From Casuarius casuarius (taxonomy: Eukaryota > Chordata > Aves > Casuariiformes > Casuariidae): 64,000 nt of DNA. The first letter of the stretch is position 1. Each line of letters begins with the position of its first letter. Positions 1 through 11,050 of this stretch are shown in pieces. Position numbers and translations under genes: made by a program. Location of the stretch: positions 744,001 to 808,000 of the forward strand of contig PTFA01000042.1 in NCBI GenBank assembly GCA_003342895.1. The letters run 5' to 3'. The notes under the pieces are model-generated. The model saw nothing but the letters and a program-made list of their open reading frames with translations, did no database searches and was not told where the DNA came from.

Positions 1-370
1 TACTGCAGGGAGAGTGAAATGTGGCCGCAGACAGGTCTAGTTTATCTAGCCGGAGCGATCTCAGACATTATCACCCTCGCAGTTCATCGCTGTCCCTCAG
101 CAAAGGCCGAGCTGGGAGGACACGACTGCCCCAGCGTGCCTTGGGTGGAGAGGTCCAGCCCCACCGGCGCTGATGGGCCAAGCTAAGGGCGTTGGACCCG
201 TGGGGTGGCTTGAGACAAATGACCACTTGCTCCCGGCGGAAAGGGGATCTCTTCCTACCCTCTTATCCCCGTTTTTGTCTCCCCTCCGCGCTCCTGGCTG
301 CGCATTTTGATCAGTTATCTTAAACCAATTCAGGCGCTTATCTGATCACACAGTGAAGCCAGCTGGGTTC
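1..370. promoter_or_regulatory. GATA-motif-rich unique sequence, possible regulatory element
   Basis: No gene is visible. Read on the minus strand, AGATAA-type GATA motifs occur near 44-49, 314-319 and 338-343, with weaker TTATC cores near 66 and 262. Two TGATCA palindromes lie close to the last two motifs. Three canonical sites in 370 bases is above chance expectation but not strongly so. GATA factor binding is inference, and the sequence alone cannot show enhancer activity. Confidence 0.15.
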
Positions 371-3140
371 ACTGAAAGAGCAGAAAGCAAACCAGAAAAA
401 AAGTGATTTTTTTTTTTATTGCTGGGATGGTGAGTTGAACCAAAGCGTGCCAGAGCCAGCACAAGGAAGGACGCAGGGGGGGATGGAGAGGGGCGAGGAA
501 GGGGGTGGTTTGCCCAAGGGCTGGAGGGCGAAGCAGGGGCTGGGGGAAGAGGGGAAAGTGAGTGGCAGGGGGCAGCGCTTCCCCCATTTCTGGCAGCTGT
601 AAGCTGTTAGTTCGGCTCATGTGAATGCGTAAAGGCACCCCGGAAATGGCCGAATTCGCACTGAAGCAGATGAAGAGCCCTCCGCTAGCACAGGCGAGCG
701 CTGGGCAGAGGGGGCGAGCCCTAACCTTCGCTCCCCAGGGGCAGCAGCAAACACGTGTGTGGGGCAGCAATGTCCTAAACTGCTCCGGCTATGACTGCCA
801 GATGCTACCCATCTATGGCTTAACTGAACTCAGCATACTCAGCGAAAAAAATCTGTATCAAATTAAGAAAATGAGTAACGTTAATGGGAGCTGCACACAG
901 GAGCTGATAGGACAAAGGCTCCCCTTGTTTGCTCACCCACTGAATCCAAAGGCGACCACTAAAGCACTGTCAAGGTACCTACCGGACACTACATAAATCA
1001 AGTGTGACCTGCCTTGATGCTTAAAACAGGTCGGTCGAGCATGGCCAAGGAGTGCGATGTGTCAAAAATCTGTTCTGAATTATTCTCCAAAGATGGCAAA
1101 GATCAGCGCACACAAAATGTGGATCATAAGCAGAACCAGTTGGAAATTTTTCAACAGAAAATGTTGACTGATCAAAAACCCAAAGTTTTCATGGGAATGC
1201 ACTAGTTTCGACAAAAGGCTTCTTCAGTCCAAGACGGCGAATTTTGAAAAGCAAAGCAGGGAGACGTGCGCATCTCCTGGAACAGGCAGCAGCTTAGTGA
1301 CTCAGCCACTTGCCAAAGCTGGGGAAGATCAAGATTCGTATCTGCAGCCTACATCGGGCTGGCGAAGGGAGTGCGACTTGTTCTTCCACATCCTCGAGAT
1401 GCGGCCTAACCCTCAAGCTGTCTGGGAAAGGGCTCACCCTTTCCACAGATCTGTTTCTTCCAGATTTAGAGCGAGGAAAATTTGGAAATCATAGAAGTCT
1501 TCAAGGGGATAGGGAAGTCACCTTTTACCCAGCTTGCATGTTAAGAGACAGTAAGGGTTTTATTTTTATTTTGGAAAAAAATAATTGATATCAACATCAG
1601 ACTATCAGGAGGGAGAATGCAAATTCTGCAGTAAAGCTTTGGAAAAAACAGTGCTCCCTCTGTCAGCAATATTCAGTAGAGAAATTGAGTTCTCGCTGGA
1701 TGAGTCTTAGATAAAATAGTTACATATAAGGAAGATCATGCTCTGGACAACCACCGATGATAGTCCCATTTAAGAATTTCATTTTCTTTGAATATAGTCA
1801 TTTTCCTTTGTCTCCCCTTCCCCCCCATATTAAATATTTGTTATAATAATCACAAAAACAAAATATGTATTTCAACCGGACCTAAGTACTAACTCTCAAA
1901 TCTGCAAAAAGTTGGGCCTTTAGATTCCAGAAGAAAATCTGAAATATATTAACTTTCCATATAAATTTGAAGCACCTCGCAAGACAACAGATTGCAAATT
2001 TAAAATTAGATTCTGGTGGGAGGCCCTGGTGACAAATCTGTATTTTTCTCCTGGAGCTGAGCTTGAAGGCTGTGAGAACCAGAACAATGACTAAAGCCAC
2101 AGTGCGCGATGCTTCTACAGAAATAAACTTTTGCTAAAATCTGCCAGCCAACAACAAAGATATTTACTAAACTCACAAGAACCACATAGAAAAATGTACA
2201 AGGCTAATAACTAAGTGTGAACATACATGCTTTACTATAATTAAAATGTGCTTTTTCAAAAGGGCAAGAGAGCGACCGAAATTCCATAATAAGCCTCTGA
2301 GTTCCTCAGAAACATATTTAATTGTTTTCAAATAAGAACCTTTTAACCAGCCATTTCTTTTCTGTAAGCCACTCTTGCATATGTTAAAGCATGGGATGGA
2401 CTCCAAAAAGGCCCTGCAGGCAATGCAAATGAGAGCAGAAGGGAGAGGGAGGAAGGGATGTCATTGGTAGCTGCTTGATAGCAATTCAAATGCCTTTGTA
2501 TTGCTAAATGGGTGTAAGCACAAACCACATGCAGCTCATCCAGTTTTTCCCCTCCCATGTACCATTATACAACACAGTAAACTCCTAAAGAAAATACATG
2601 GACACACATGTACCTTACAAGGCAATACTGGTATCCAGCGCAACTTTCCCCAAGAGAACTGTGGCATTTAGAGGTATAGAATTGCAAATGATATCAAAAT
2701 GAACAGTTACTGGGATTGCAGAATCTGTCAGCACCTGCCACTCAGCGACTCCATTACTCTCTCGTCAGAGTCTATGACTATATGCCAAAAACCTGGGGAG
2801 AAAGAGGGGAGAAAAAAAAAATCAGACAAAGGATTAGCAGGAACGGATATAAAGGAGGACATTTTCCGCCAAGTCCTATTATCATCACTTACCTAAGAAA
2901 CATTATTCAATACAGCATGTAAATGCTGTGTTTAAATTTGATTTATAAAACCTGAGGATAGCAGAATAAATGAAAAACTCACTCAAACACCATAAGCCCA
3001 AACTACAGAAGGCACAGAGTTCCTCTTCCCACCACTTTTTACAATAAAAATTCATAGAGAAATTAACATGCTGCTGCTGAGGACAATCAGTCTCATACAG
3101 GACTAGAAAATGTTGGGTCAGAAAACGCACTTGTATCTGT
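371..3140. other. No gene seen; unique non-coding sequence
   Basis: Open frames here are at most 133 codons (minus strand 369-770, plus strand 625-996). They overlap each other on opposite strands and resemble no family, so they are read as chance. An octamer ATGCAAAT lies at 2423-2430. From about 1,560 to 2,350 the sequence is AT-rich with scattered A and T runs. No repeat family is recognised. Confidence 0.6.
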
Positions 3141-3200
3141 TTCTGCAGGGCAGGAGCAGGAAAAGACCACTAAAAATGGTCCCTTCCAACAAGCAATAGC
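3141..3200 (+). mobile_element. Possible CR1 3'-tail scrap
   Basis: The order GCAGGAGCAGG, then ACCACTAAAAATGG, then TCCCTTCCAAC resembles the end of a CR1 LINE, where a GAGCAGG motif is followed by the dinucleotide-rich block ending GGTCCCTTCCAAC. The terminal octamer repeat is missing. The match covers only about 60 bases, so chance similarity or another LINE are alternatives. Confidence 0.3.
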
Positions 3201-5367
3201 TTAACTTCTGCAGTTAGAAGTTCTTTAACTTCTGTTGGCAATGAGGACTCAAACGGCCCAGGGAAAAGGGCCAGAAACAGAAAGACCTCAGACGAAATTT
3301 CTCTGTGCAGACTATCTAATTTAAGAAAAGGGTAGTAATCTGAGCAGTGATTTCATTTTCATTAACATTAACAAGGACGAATCAGATGCGTACGACGGAG
3401 CATTTGCATGCGTTTTTGTGCACAGCGAAAGGACTGTGGGGTTAACCGCACTCACAAAAGCGCAGCTATAGGAGACTGCTGCTACAAGATATACTGCACC
3501 TATTTACACACCTGAGACGAGTCATAAGGCTAGTCCTAAAGCTACACATGTGCACTTGTGTGTACAAATCCCAGCACTTCCTTGGCCTGATACTACTGGA
3601 AAGTTTCCTTTCAAGTGTTCCTTAGTCACTTATGTTCCAAACCTGTGAGGTACCAAGAACCATAAATTCACTGGCATTTTGGGTGCTCTGCCCAAGCAAG
3701 CTCTTGAGTCACAAGACCCCCGCTTTATACAGACAACCAAAAGTAGTGAAACATCAAGAAAACACTGCAAACTGAGTTTTGCAAGTTAGATATATTTCCA
3801 AAAGTAGCAAGGAACAGAAACTTTGGAAGACATTACTGATGCGCTTCATGTTATTAAAGCTATTTGGTGGGGAAACTGTGATCCTCACTTGGCTGGAGTC
3901 TCAAAAAGAAATGAGAGTCACCAGCTCCTTTTAAAATTAAAAACATTCCCATTTTCTTTCTTCCCCTTTATGTTCCCCTCTCTGTTCCCCACCTCCCCCT
4001 CTTCCCCCAAGCTGTTGGTTGAGATCTGAAAAGCAGTTCGTGAATTGCTCAGGAGCTGGCAGATATTAATAAAACGAAGCTCGTTTATATTGAAATGGAC
4101 TCATTATCATGCCAGCTGCCAATAATTTACAAGACGGGAATCTTGCTGACAAACAAGGTCCTACAGGCGAGCGGCTTTCCACCTGCATCCAACGCCCAGC
4201 GAATAACCCTGCACGGAGCACTCCTCATCTCCAAAGAAAAAACAATTGTGATCATCTTTTCTCAGCTCCATCTGCTATTGCCACAGAAAACTTGTCGCGA
4301 AAAAAAAAAAAACCTACAGATGTGGCCGAGCATTATCAGGCTTTCCATTCCCAAGTGGTTTTTGAGGAGTTTGCAATTCAGTCAGAAAAATCTGCTCCAG
4401 GCTGGAGTGAACTCTGGTCACTTCGATGAGAGACCAATTATGGTGTCACCCGCCCCACACACCCACTGTGTTTGCTCCTCTGACAAAAATCCTTCTCCCC
4501 TTGTATTCCATCTGTACATGAAAGGTTAAAAGAAACGGCTTGCTTGTAAAAAAGGTGAAAAGATCTAAAGTGGCTGCTTACAACTGGAAATCAGATCATC
4601 CAAGTTTGCAGAAAACTCTAGTACATCTGAAGGGCTGGCAATATCCTTTTCCGCAAACAGATGAGTACACATGCACGCATGGTTCCTCCTGAATAAAAGC
4701 TGAATAATCACTATCCACAGATTCTTTTCTGAACAGGTTTGTTCCTGTTAACTTTTACAGCTTAAGAGAGACTTTCCCAAACAAAAGCAAGCCATACTTT
4801 TCAAGAAGAACACGTTTTTAATACTTCTCTTTGTTTGCCATTAATATGCACTGGAATGTCCCCCCCCCGCTTTCTATTTCACCTCAACTGCTCAGGTTTC
4901 TGCTGGAGCAGAAGTTTTGTGGGTTTCCAATGCTGAAGCAGACCCAGACAAGGACTTCTCTCAGAGAGGCTCTTTGTGGCAAAAGGGGATGTATGTGCTG
5001 CTCCATCAGGAGGAAAGACAGGAGCGAAGGCAACAAAAGCACAGCCCTGTGGCTCAATTCCCAGCCTAGATCCCTTCCCGCACAGGGTGCCTCTGCTCCA
5101 GGTGCTGCTGCTTGCTCCATTGGTGGAGCTTGACCGATGGGGAAGCGGACTGCACATTCAGACCCGAGGTACCACACTGAGGAGCACATTAAGCAGATGA
5201 CCACACTCCACTGAAAGTGCACACTCTCACCAGTGACTGTTCCCAGGATCAGTTGTAAACATTCACACATGAAACAGTTCATCTCTTTAAGAAAGACAGC
5301 CCAAATAAAGATTTTCAAACTGCTATGCTAAAGACAGAATTTTCAGTCTTAAAGCTGTTTCCTGCAA
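3201..5367. other. No gene seen; contains a CNE-like stretch at 4,030-4,240
   Basis: The best open frames are 144 codons (plus 4095-4529; minus 4884-5318) and match nothing recognised. The part from about 4,030 to 4,240 has balanced composition, no repeat signature and TTTATATTG and ATTATCATG-like homeobox or SOX-type words, a texture often seen in vertebrate conserved non-coding elements. That reading is inference, because no cross-species comparison was possible. Confidence 0.4.
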
Positions 5368-5410
5368 ATATGCACGCACACACACACACACATATATATG
5401 CACATGTACA
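5368..5410. repeat. CA/TA microsatellite with perfect purine-pyrimidine alternation
   Basis: Forty-three consecutive bases alternate purine and pyrimidine without a break. The core is a run of CA dinucleotides followed by (AT)n and a CACATGTACA end. Such tracts are polymorphic microsatellites and can adopt Z-DNA under negative supercoiling. The sequence directly shows the alternation; any structural role is inferred. Confidence 0.9.
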
Positions 5411-6281
5411 AGGCATGTATGCCAATGTTTACATACATCAGTGGGACTTCTCCTGTTCTTTGAAGGTTTGGAAATAACACAGTTGTATTTATTTAATGGC
5501 CACAAAAGAGTGCCCTGAAAAATCAGGCCAAGGAGTTCCCACAGGGCTCAGCACACAGCAACTTAAGTTGATCCAAACTGAGGAAGCTCAGAGCAAACTG
5601 CTATGAATGGAGTAAATGAATGCATAATAAGGAAGGAGCATATATTAGAGTAGCACGTTCTGATCACATCTGCTATCTGTGATTCCAGGTACAGCGAAGA
5701 CAGGTTTGACTTTCACATGCTGGGAGGAGTTTGCAAGGCCAAGAGATTGGGGGGAAAACATCACACACCTGTTCTTTTTTTGCTTTCAAAGGCTTGACAT
5801 GAGCATTAATAGATGAAAAATATGGAAGCTGCCGTTTTCTAAAGGCCTCTTTCTTCAAGCAGAATTCTTCCTTTCCAGCTAGCAAAAATTAGCATGCAAA
5901 TATATCCTCTTGTCCAGTGAACATGAAAAGTTGGCTAGAAGAATGACAGCTCTCTTTCAACTCTATTTTTAAGTCTTGATTTTATGATGCATCTTTTTTA
6001 TCAGATTCAAAATGCAACTGCAAATGTGAGTTCAGTCGGTCATTAACCAAATCTTCATCCAGCTTTGTGAAACCCTCAGTAAATCTACCATAAACCATCA
6101 GGATGTATATGTCTATACACATAGACAGAATGCAGTAGTCATTTCATACCGAAAATATCTAATATTAACCAGTGGCCCTGGGCTGAATTCCCCATGCACC
6201 CTCCCAGTTCCACACCACTGAAACTCTGGTGCTCAATCCTGTCTACTGGACAGAGAATTAGATCCTTTATTTGTAACTGGA
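5411..6281. other. No gene seen
   Basis: Open frames are 70 codons or fewer. An octamer-like ATGCAAAT lies at 5894-5901. The stretch from about 6,170 to 6,280 may be a decayed leftward extension of the palindromic fossil that follows, but the similarity is too weak to call. Confidence 0.6.
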
Positions 6282-6356
6282 GGCCACATCCTGTTAGCCT
6301 TTATTACGCAGGGTGCTTATTAATATGAATTGCCACTGAAGTCAATGGTAGCATCT
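6282..6356 (+). repeat. Ancient palindromic amniote element, copy 1
   Basis: The block opens with GGCCACATCCTGTTAGCCTT and ends with CCACTGAAGTCAATGGTAGC. The near-palindromic core TGAAGTCAATGG and the GGCC..TCCTG flank are hallmarks of an old interspersed family seen repeatedly in bird, turtle and crocodile DNA. I do not know its formal repeat-library name. It is non-coding and heavily diverged. Confidence 0.5.
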
Positions 6357-8845
6357 ACCCTGAGAAGAAGGTACAAGCTCTACCATGCTCCAGCGTCCTG
6401 GTCTCCTGACAATTCTGGCTTTTCCCATCCCACATCCCTGGGTTGCCCTCCACAAAATGGAGCACAGAGACACACGGGAAACGGATGGATGGAAGGACAG
6501 AGGCTGGTATACGCCCAGATCTTGGCTGAGGTGGCTTTCTGTGGCGAGGCTGGGGTGCACACTCACCTTCAGAAATGTAATTCAGAAATGTTCCAGGCTT
6601 CCCTGTTCTAGATGTCATCGTTGAAACTATGTGTAACACTGAGCTCCAAGCTCAAATGTAGTGGATTGCAGAAGCTGGTTGATTTTTAAACCAGTGAAAC
6701 TCAGTGATAAATATTGTAGGGTTTTGTATTTTCTTTTATACGAATGTCATGGAAACCTTTTGTTTGTGAGGAGAATGAACTTTAAGCCAACTACAGCTAA
6801 TACTACCAGGCAAAGAGAAAGGCTCCTCTTGAAACTGGAGTCTAAGGATCACGATCAGCCAGACAGGCTATGGGAGAATGTCCTCATGATGTCTGGTCAG
6901 CTGTAACTGGCCAGCAGAGCTGGAATTGCAAAAACTCACTATTGGCTCATTAACGTGCAACGTCTGCATCTGTCATGGCTAGGAGAACAAGGCTGGGTCA
7001 TCACTCCACGTGAAGAAGGGGAAAGAAAAACAAACCTGCAGTCTCTTTGTGGAAAAGTCATAAAGAAAAGATGTGGGAAGCCTTGTTCCTCCAGCTGCAG
7101 CACCACACCTATGTGAATTTCTAAGGAAGGGCAGAAAAAGCAAAAAGAGAGAGACAGAGAAGGGTTCCTCAGGAGACCTACAACCTCAGTATAACTGGCA
7201 ATTAATCATCCCCAAGTCACAGGTAAAGAAAACAAAAACATAAGTACGGCACTGACAAAGCTCCGTGGGGCCTTGATAATAAATTAATGGAGCAGAAAAG
7301 AAGGTAGCCAGCCCAAGGGAAAGCCCCCTGCGCAGGGTTTCTATATTTATCCAAAAGGATGTGAATAATTGACACGATGAGGGTTGGTTTGTTTTTTAAT
7401 TATTTTTTACAAGTATTTTATGTGTTTTGAGTTTCTCTCCCTCCCTTCCCTTTCATTTCTAATGGTGGGAAAATCCCTCTTTCTTCCCTCCGGGAAATCT
7501 GCAAGGATTTACACGTTAAAAGAAAAGGGCAAAGCAGGGAAAGGATTCTAATTTCAGATCATAAGACATAAGCAAATCTAGGGGAAGCCATGAGGGGAAC
7601 TCCCTGGAGCCTGTGGGGCAGACTACCAGCAGCTTGAGCGCTGCATCCTGGGAAGCGGAGGGGTGTTATAACCAGCTCCGGGACTCTGGAAAGAGTCTGG
7701 ACTCCAGCGCTAAGCCATAGAGGAGCTGCTGGAAATAAGAGCCCACTTTGCCTTTGTGGAGGACTAGAATGGGAAAGGCAGCTATAAGGATTGTGTGTGC
7801 ACTTACATGTTACTTAAAAAAGAAAAAAGTACTCCCAAAATGCAGCTGAAATAAAAATAGGGTGTGGTTTGTTTATTTACCTTAAGGTGATGCATTGTTG
7901 TTATTACACTAAGCTTGAAAAGCACTTTCTGCCTGTGCCAAATGAGCAGAGAACTGCTGATACACAATGAGGACAGGATGTGCCCAATACCTAATAAAAA
8001 AAATTTAGAAGTAACAAGAAAATAGTGTTCAGAACAGAAGACAAACCTGCAAGTGGCTGTATCAATGCACTCACTGCTTATCTTAAGCCAGGCAGCAACA
8101 GCACTGCTAACAGCGAGGCAGCTGCAGAAGACAGGAGAGAACAGAACCGGGACCTGTTGGAGAGTGCAGAGATGAAAGAACCACCCAGCGCGATGGTTTA
8201 GAGCAATAAAGTTTGAAACCCTTGCCTTAAGTGACTGGGGAGCCACTGAATTCAGGATGTGAAGGATAAAAATACTGCGGAAAAAAAATTTAAGGCCAGT
8301 AATTGGAGGAGGGAGAATCGGAGAGGAAGTGTTTATCCTCATTTAAGCACATAGGTATGTAATCTGATTTTCAAGCAAAGCCAAAGACCTCACACAGATC
8401 ATTAAGATGGTGCCTAAGATATGAACACAAGTGTCTAATTTTGGATACCCTAACTCCAGAGGCCTACAGAAGCACACAGCAAATTAAGCGAACGCATGAT
8501 CAGAGTCACTGTCACATTTTGGTCACATTCCCTCTGATGAACGAGGTACAAACACATTATAAGGTATGTCTTAAAATTAGTAGAAAAGATGTAAAAGCAA
8601 TAACAGCTGCTGCAATGAGGCCAAAATACGGAAAAAGAGAGGAGGATGTCCTTTTAAGTTTACAGTGCACGTTGCAAAAGTTTTGGTACCTGTATCTGTC
8701 TCATGAGTTCCTAGTTTTAAAGCAGTATCTAGCAAGGTTCAGCCTTCACTGAAATTATTTGCTGGGGCCCGTAGGCTGGGCTAGGAAGGAGAGGCCAGCA
8801 GCTGCAGTACCCATTTGGCAGAACAAGGCTCAATTTTTGCCTGGC
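6357..8845. other. No gene seen; includes the longest chance frame at 7,803-8,342 (minus)
   Basis: The longest frame of the whole window, 179 codons on the minus strand, lies here. Its product is rich in Phe, Leu, Ser and Cys with no domain I recognise. It overlaps AT-rich runs, and no splice or promoter context supports it. The region 6,330-6,640 is open in several frames on both strands, which is typical of moderately GC-rich chance sequence. Confidence 0.6.
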
Positions 8846-8905
8846 AGCCTGCATCTTATGTGATCTATGGGCAAGTCAAATAGTCTTTTGCTATCTCATT
8901 TTCCT
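8846..8905 (+). mobile_element. Possible MIR SINE core scrap
   Basis: The words TGTGATCTATGGGCAAGTCA, then CTATCTCATTTTCCTCT, follow the order of the conserved MIR interior, which reads roughly 'gtgacct-gggcaagtcac' then 'ctc-gtttcctc'. Only about 60 bases are recognisable and both ends are lost. MIRs are ancient tetrapod tRNA-derived SINEs that survive as fragments in birds. Confidence 0.35.
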
Positions 8906-10379
8906 CTCTCCTACACTACAGAAACACCCAAGATGGCCATATCAAAATTTAAAAGGGCACTGGGTTACTCCAAGGAGGAACACCAAGTTTACCCAGAGAA
9001 AGTAAGTAATTTTATATCCGCTAAATAACCCACAAGCAGTAGTGCTACCAAAGGTGTGGAGGACAAGACTGAACTGACAGAGAAGAGGACCCAGGGATGC
9101 TGTAGACAGTGACACCACAAGGTGATTGCTCTGGCAGGATAGGGCAAGGTGGAGATGTTAGAGACGGGAGTTCGCACAGCCATCTCCATCCATGCCAAAA
9201 AGTAAGACTAATGATGACTGCACGAAGCCTGCTCACCACCCAGCCCTGGGAACGCTGGGGCGAGCGCTCCAGCTCGGGCTGCGGGACAGCACAGGTGAAA
9301 CTGAGAGGAGCCCCAGGTAAAGAGGCAGATGTGGTCTCGCAAAAACTGCCATTTGGAATTGTAAATACTGGTTATTCAGAGCCTGGAGGGAGAAGCGAGC
9401 AAGCAGATGACCAAATAGTTGCTGTTTTTGTCTAATATGATCATACCGACCACAAGAGAGCAGGTTTCTCAAGCCTGGCATTACAATAGTATATGAACCC
9501 TTACCGTTTCTCTAGCAAGGAGAAAGCATTCATGCAAAATTCAGCTGGTCTGTACCAGCTTGCCACTGCCAGAGTTAAATTAAACACCCAGATTTTATCT
9601 TGCATGTCCTGACAGAACCTAATCATTTAAAGGCAGTCACAGAAACGTATTCATACTGCAGTAAGTTTATCTGGGCTTACCGGTTTTAGTTACAACCCAT
9701 GTATCACATTTCCTGACACAGCTCCTGCTGATAGCTCTTCCCTCGCAGAGAGAGCACACAACACCAACGGCCACACTTCAGGTGTTTCTTTCATTCAAAA
9801 GGGGCAAAACCTATGAGGAATTTTAATCCCAAAGGAGCACATCCTAGGGGAAAGCTCTGCAGCTGACAGAAAAAAGGAAAAAGCAGAATTGCCAAAAGTC
9901 AGGCTAAGGCACTTTTGCGATGGAAACTGAAACCAGTCACAAGAGGACATGGGGAAAAAAGAAGAGGGGTTACTGTGCATAGCCCAGGGGCTGACACAGA
10001 AGCTACCCTAAGCATTGCCCCGAAATAAAATGACCGCTTTGCCTTGATTTTCGGTATGGGCATGGTGTGGGACAAAGTGTGTGAATCACCGTATCTGAGG
10101 TATCCAAGGATCAAAATTCAAAGAGTTTAAAATGTGCCAGCCTGGAGTTTTTAATCTGCATCGCAAAACTATGAGAAAAGTGGTATAAGAAGCTGGAAGT
10201 ACAGAGCACAAGGATTTTATATGATCAGGATCAGGATCCTGCCTTGGACTGGAGAACAAGTGAGCTACATGTTCTTATGGAAAGAAAAGAGAAATCGAAG
10301 CAATGACATACCCGTCTGTCTGGCCTTAATAGCGTGCAAGGCTGCAGAACACATCTGAGGGGAAGAGTAATGAACAACA
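8906..10379. other. No gene seen
   Basis: Open frames do not exceed 108 codons (plus 9109-9435, minus 9233-9481). They occupy the same bases on opposite strands and match no family. No repeat is recognised. Confidence 0.6.
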
Positions 10380-11050
10380 TGGAAATAAATGGGCAACTGA
10401 ATAAAATTCAACATGGATTGTGCCAAACTAATCTGGTCTCTTTCTCCAAAAGGATTACCCATTCTTAGGGCTGAAGATATAATCTTTCTGGGAAGCTGTT
10501 AGTTAAGCTGAAGATGATGAAAACGAGAATAGGAATTATGATATGCATAAGGAACTTGCAAAGAGGTTGTGCTGAAAGAACTACCTGGCTCAAGGGACCA
10601 GGTTTTTTAATGTTATCAATGATGACACACAAAGAAAAAATGTACTAATGAAACGTGCTGATGACACAAAGCTGGAAAAACATCACAATAGAGAAGAGGC
10701 CCTTTGTCTCATACTGATCACAGGCGACTATAACCCACCAGGGTGACAAAGTAGTGACAAAAAAGCAGACGCAATCAAAAGATGCATGAAGCAAGCCTCT
10801 CCCAGCAGAAATAGGAAGTATGAATGCTGCTAGGGAAGACATTAAGCTCATCTGGAATAATGTGTGCAATCTTTGTCTTCCATGGTAAAGGTTAATACAG
10901 GCCAGGACATCTTCAAAAAAAGCAAGGCAGATACAATGAAGAATAGAGAGGTTCACTCTCAAAGATGAAAACAACAGTTAGGATTGTCTAATGTAGCAAA
11001 AGAAAGAGGCTGCAAAAAGATACTGTTTATGCTCACAAGCAGAAAAGGCT
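10380..11050 (+). mobile_element. Ancient CR1-type LINE fossil, reverse transcriptase part
   Basis: This is a decayed piece of a CR1-superfamily LINE on the plus strand. Near 10,410 the words GGATTGTGCCAAACTAATCTGG match the CR1 codons around 'CQTNL'. Near 10,600-10,680 the block TTATCAATGATGACAC... GCTGATGACACAAAGCTGG translates to a degenerate catalytic box reading RADDTKL, where active CR1 elements have a (F/Y)ADD motif. Near 10,847-10,880 the words CATCTGGAATAATGTGTGCA match the CR1 'HLEYCVQ' region. Many stops and frame changes make it inactive. It is far more diverged than the copy at 47 kb and no 3' octamer repeat is left. Confidence 0.7.

Noticed and set aside
7803..8342. Longest open frame (179 codons, minus strand)
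   Set aside because: Composition is Phe/Leu/Ser/Cys-rich with no domain, and it lies in AT-rich non-coding DNA without splice, promoter or Kozak support.
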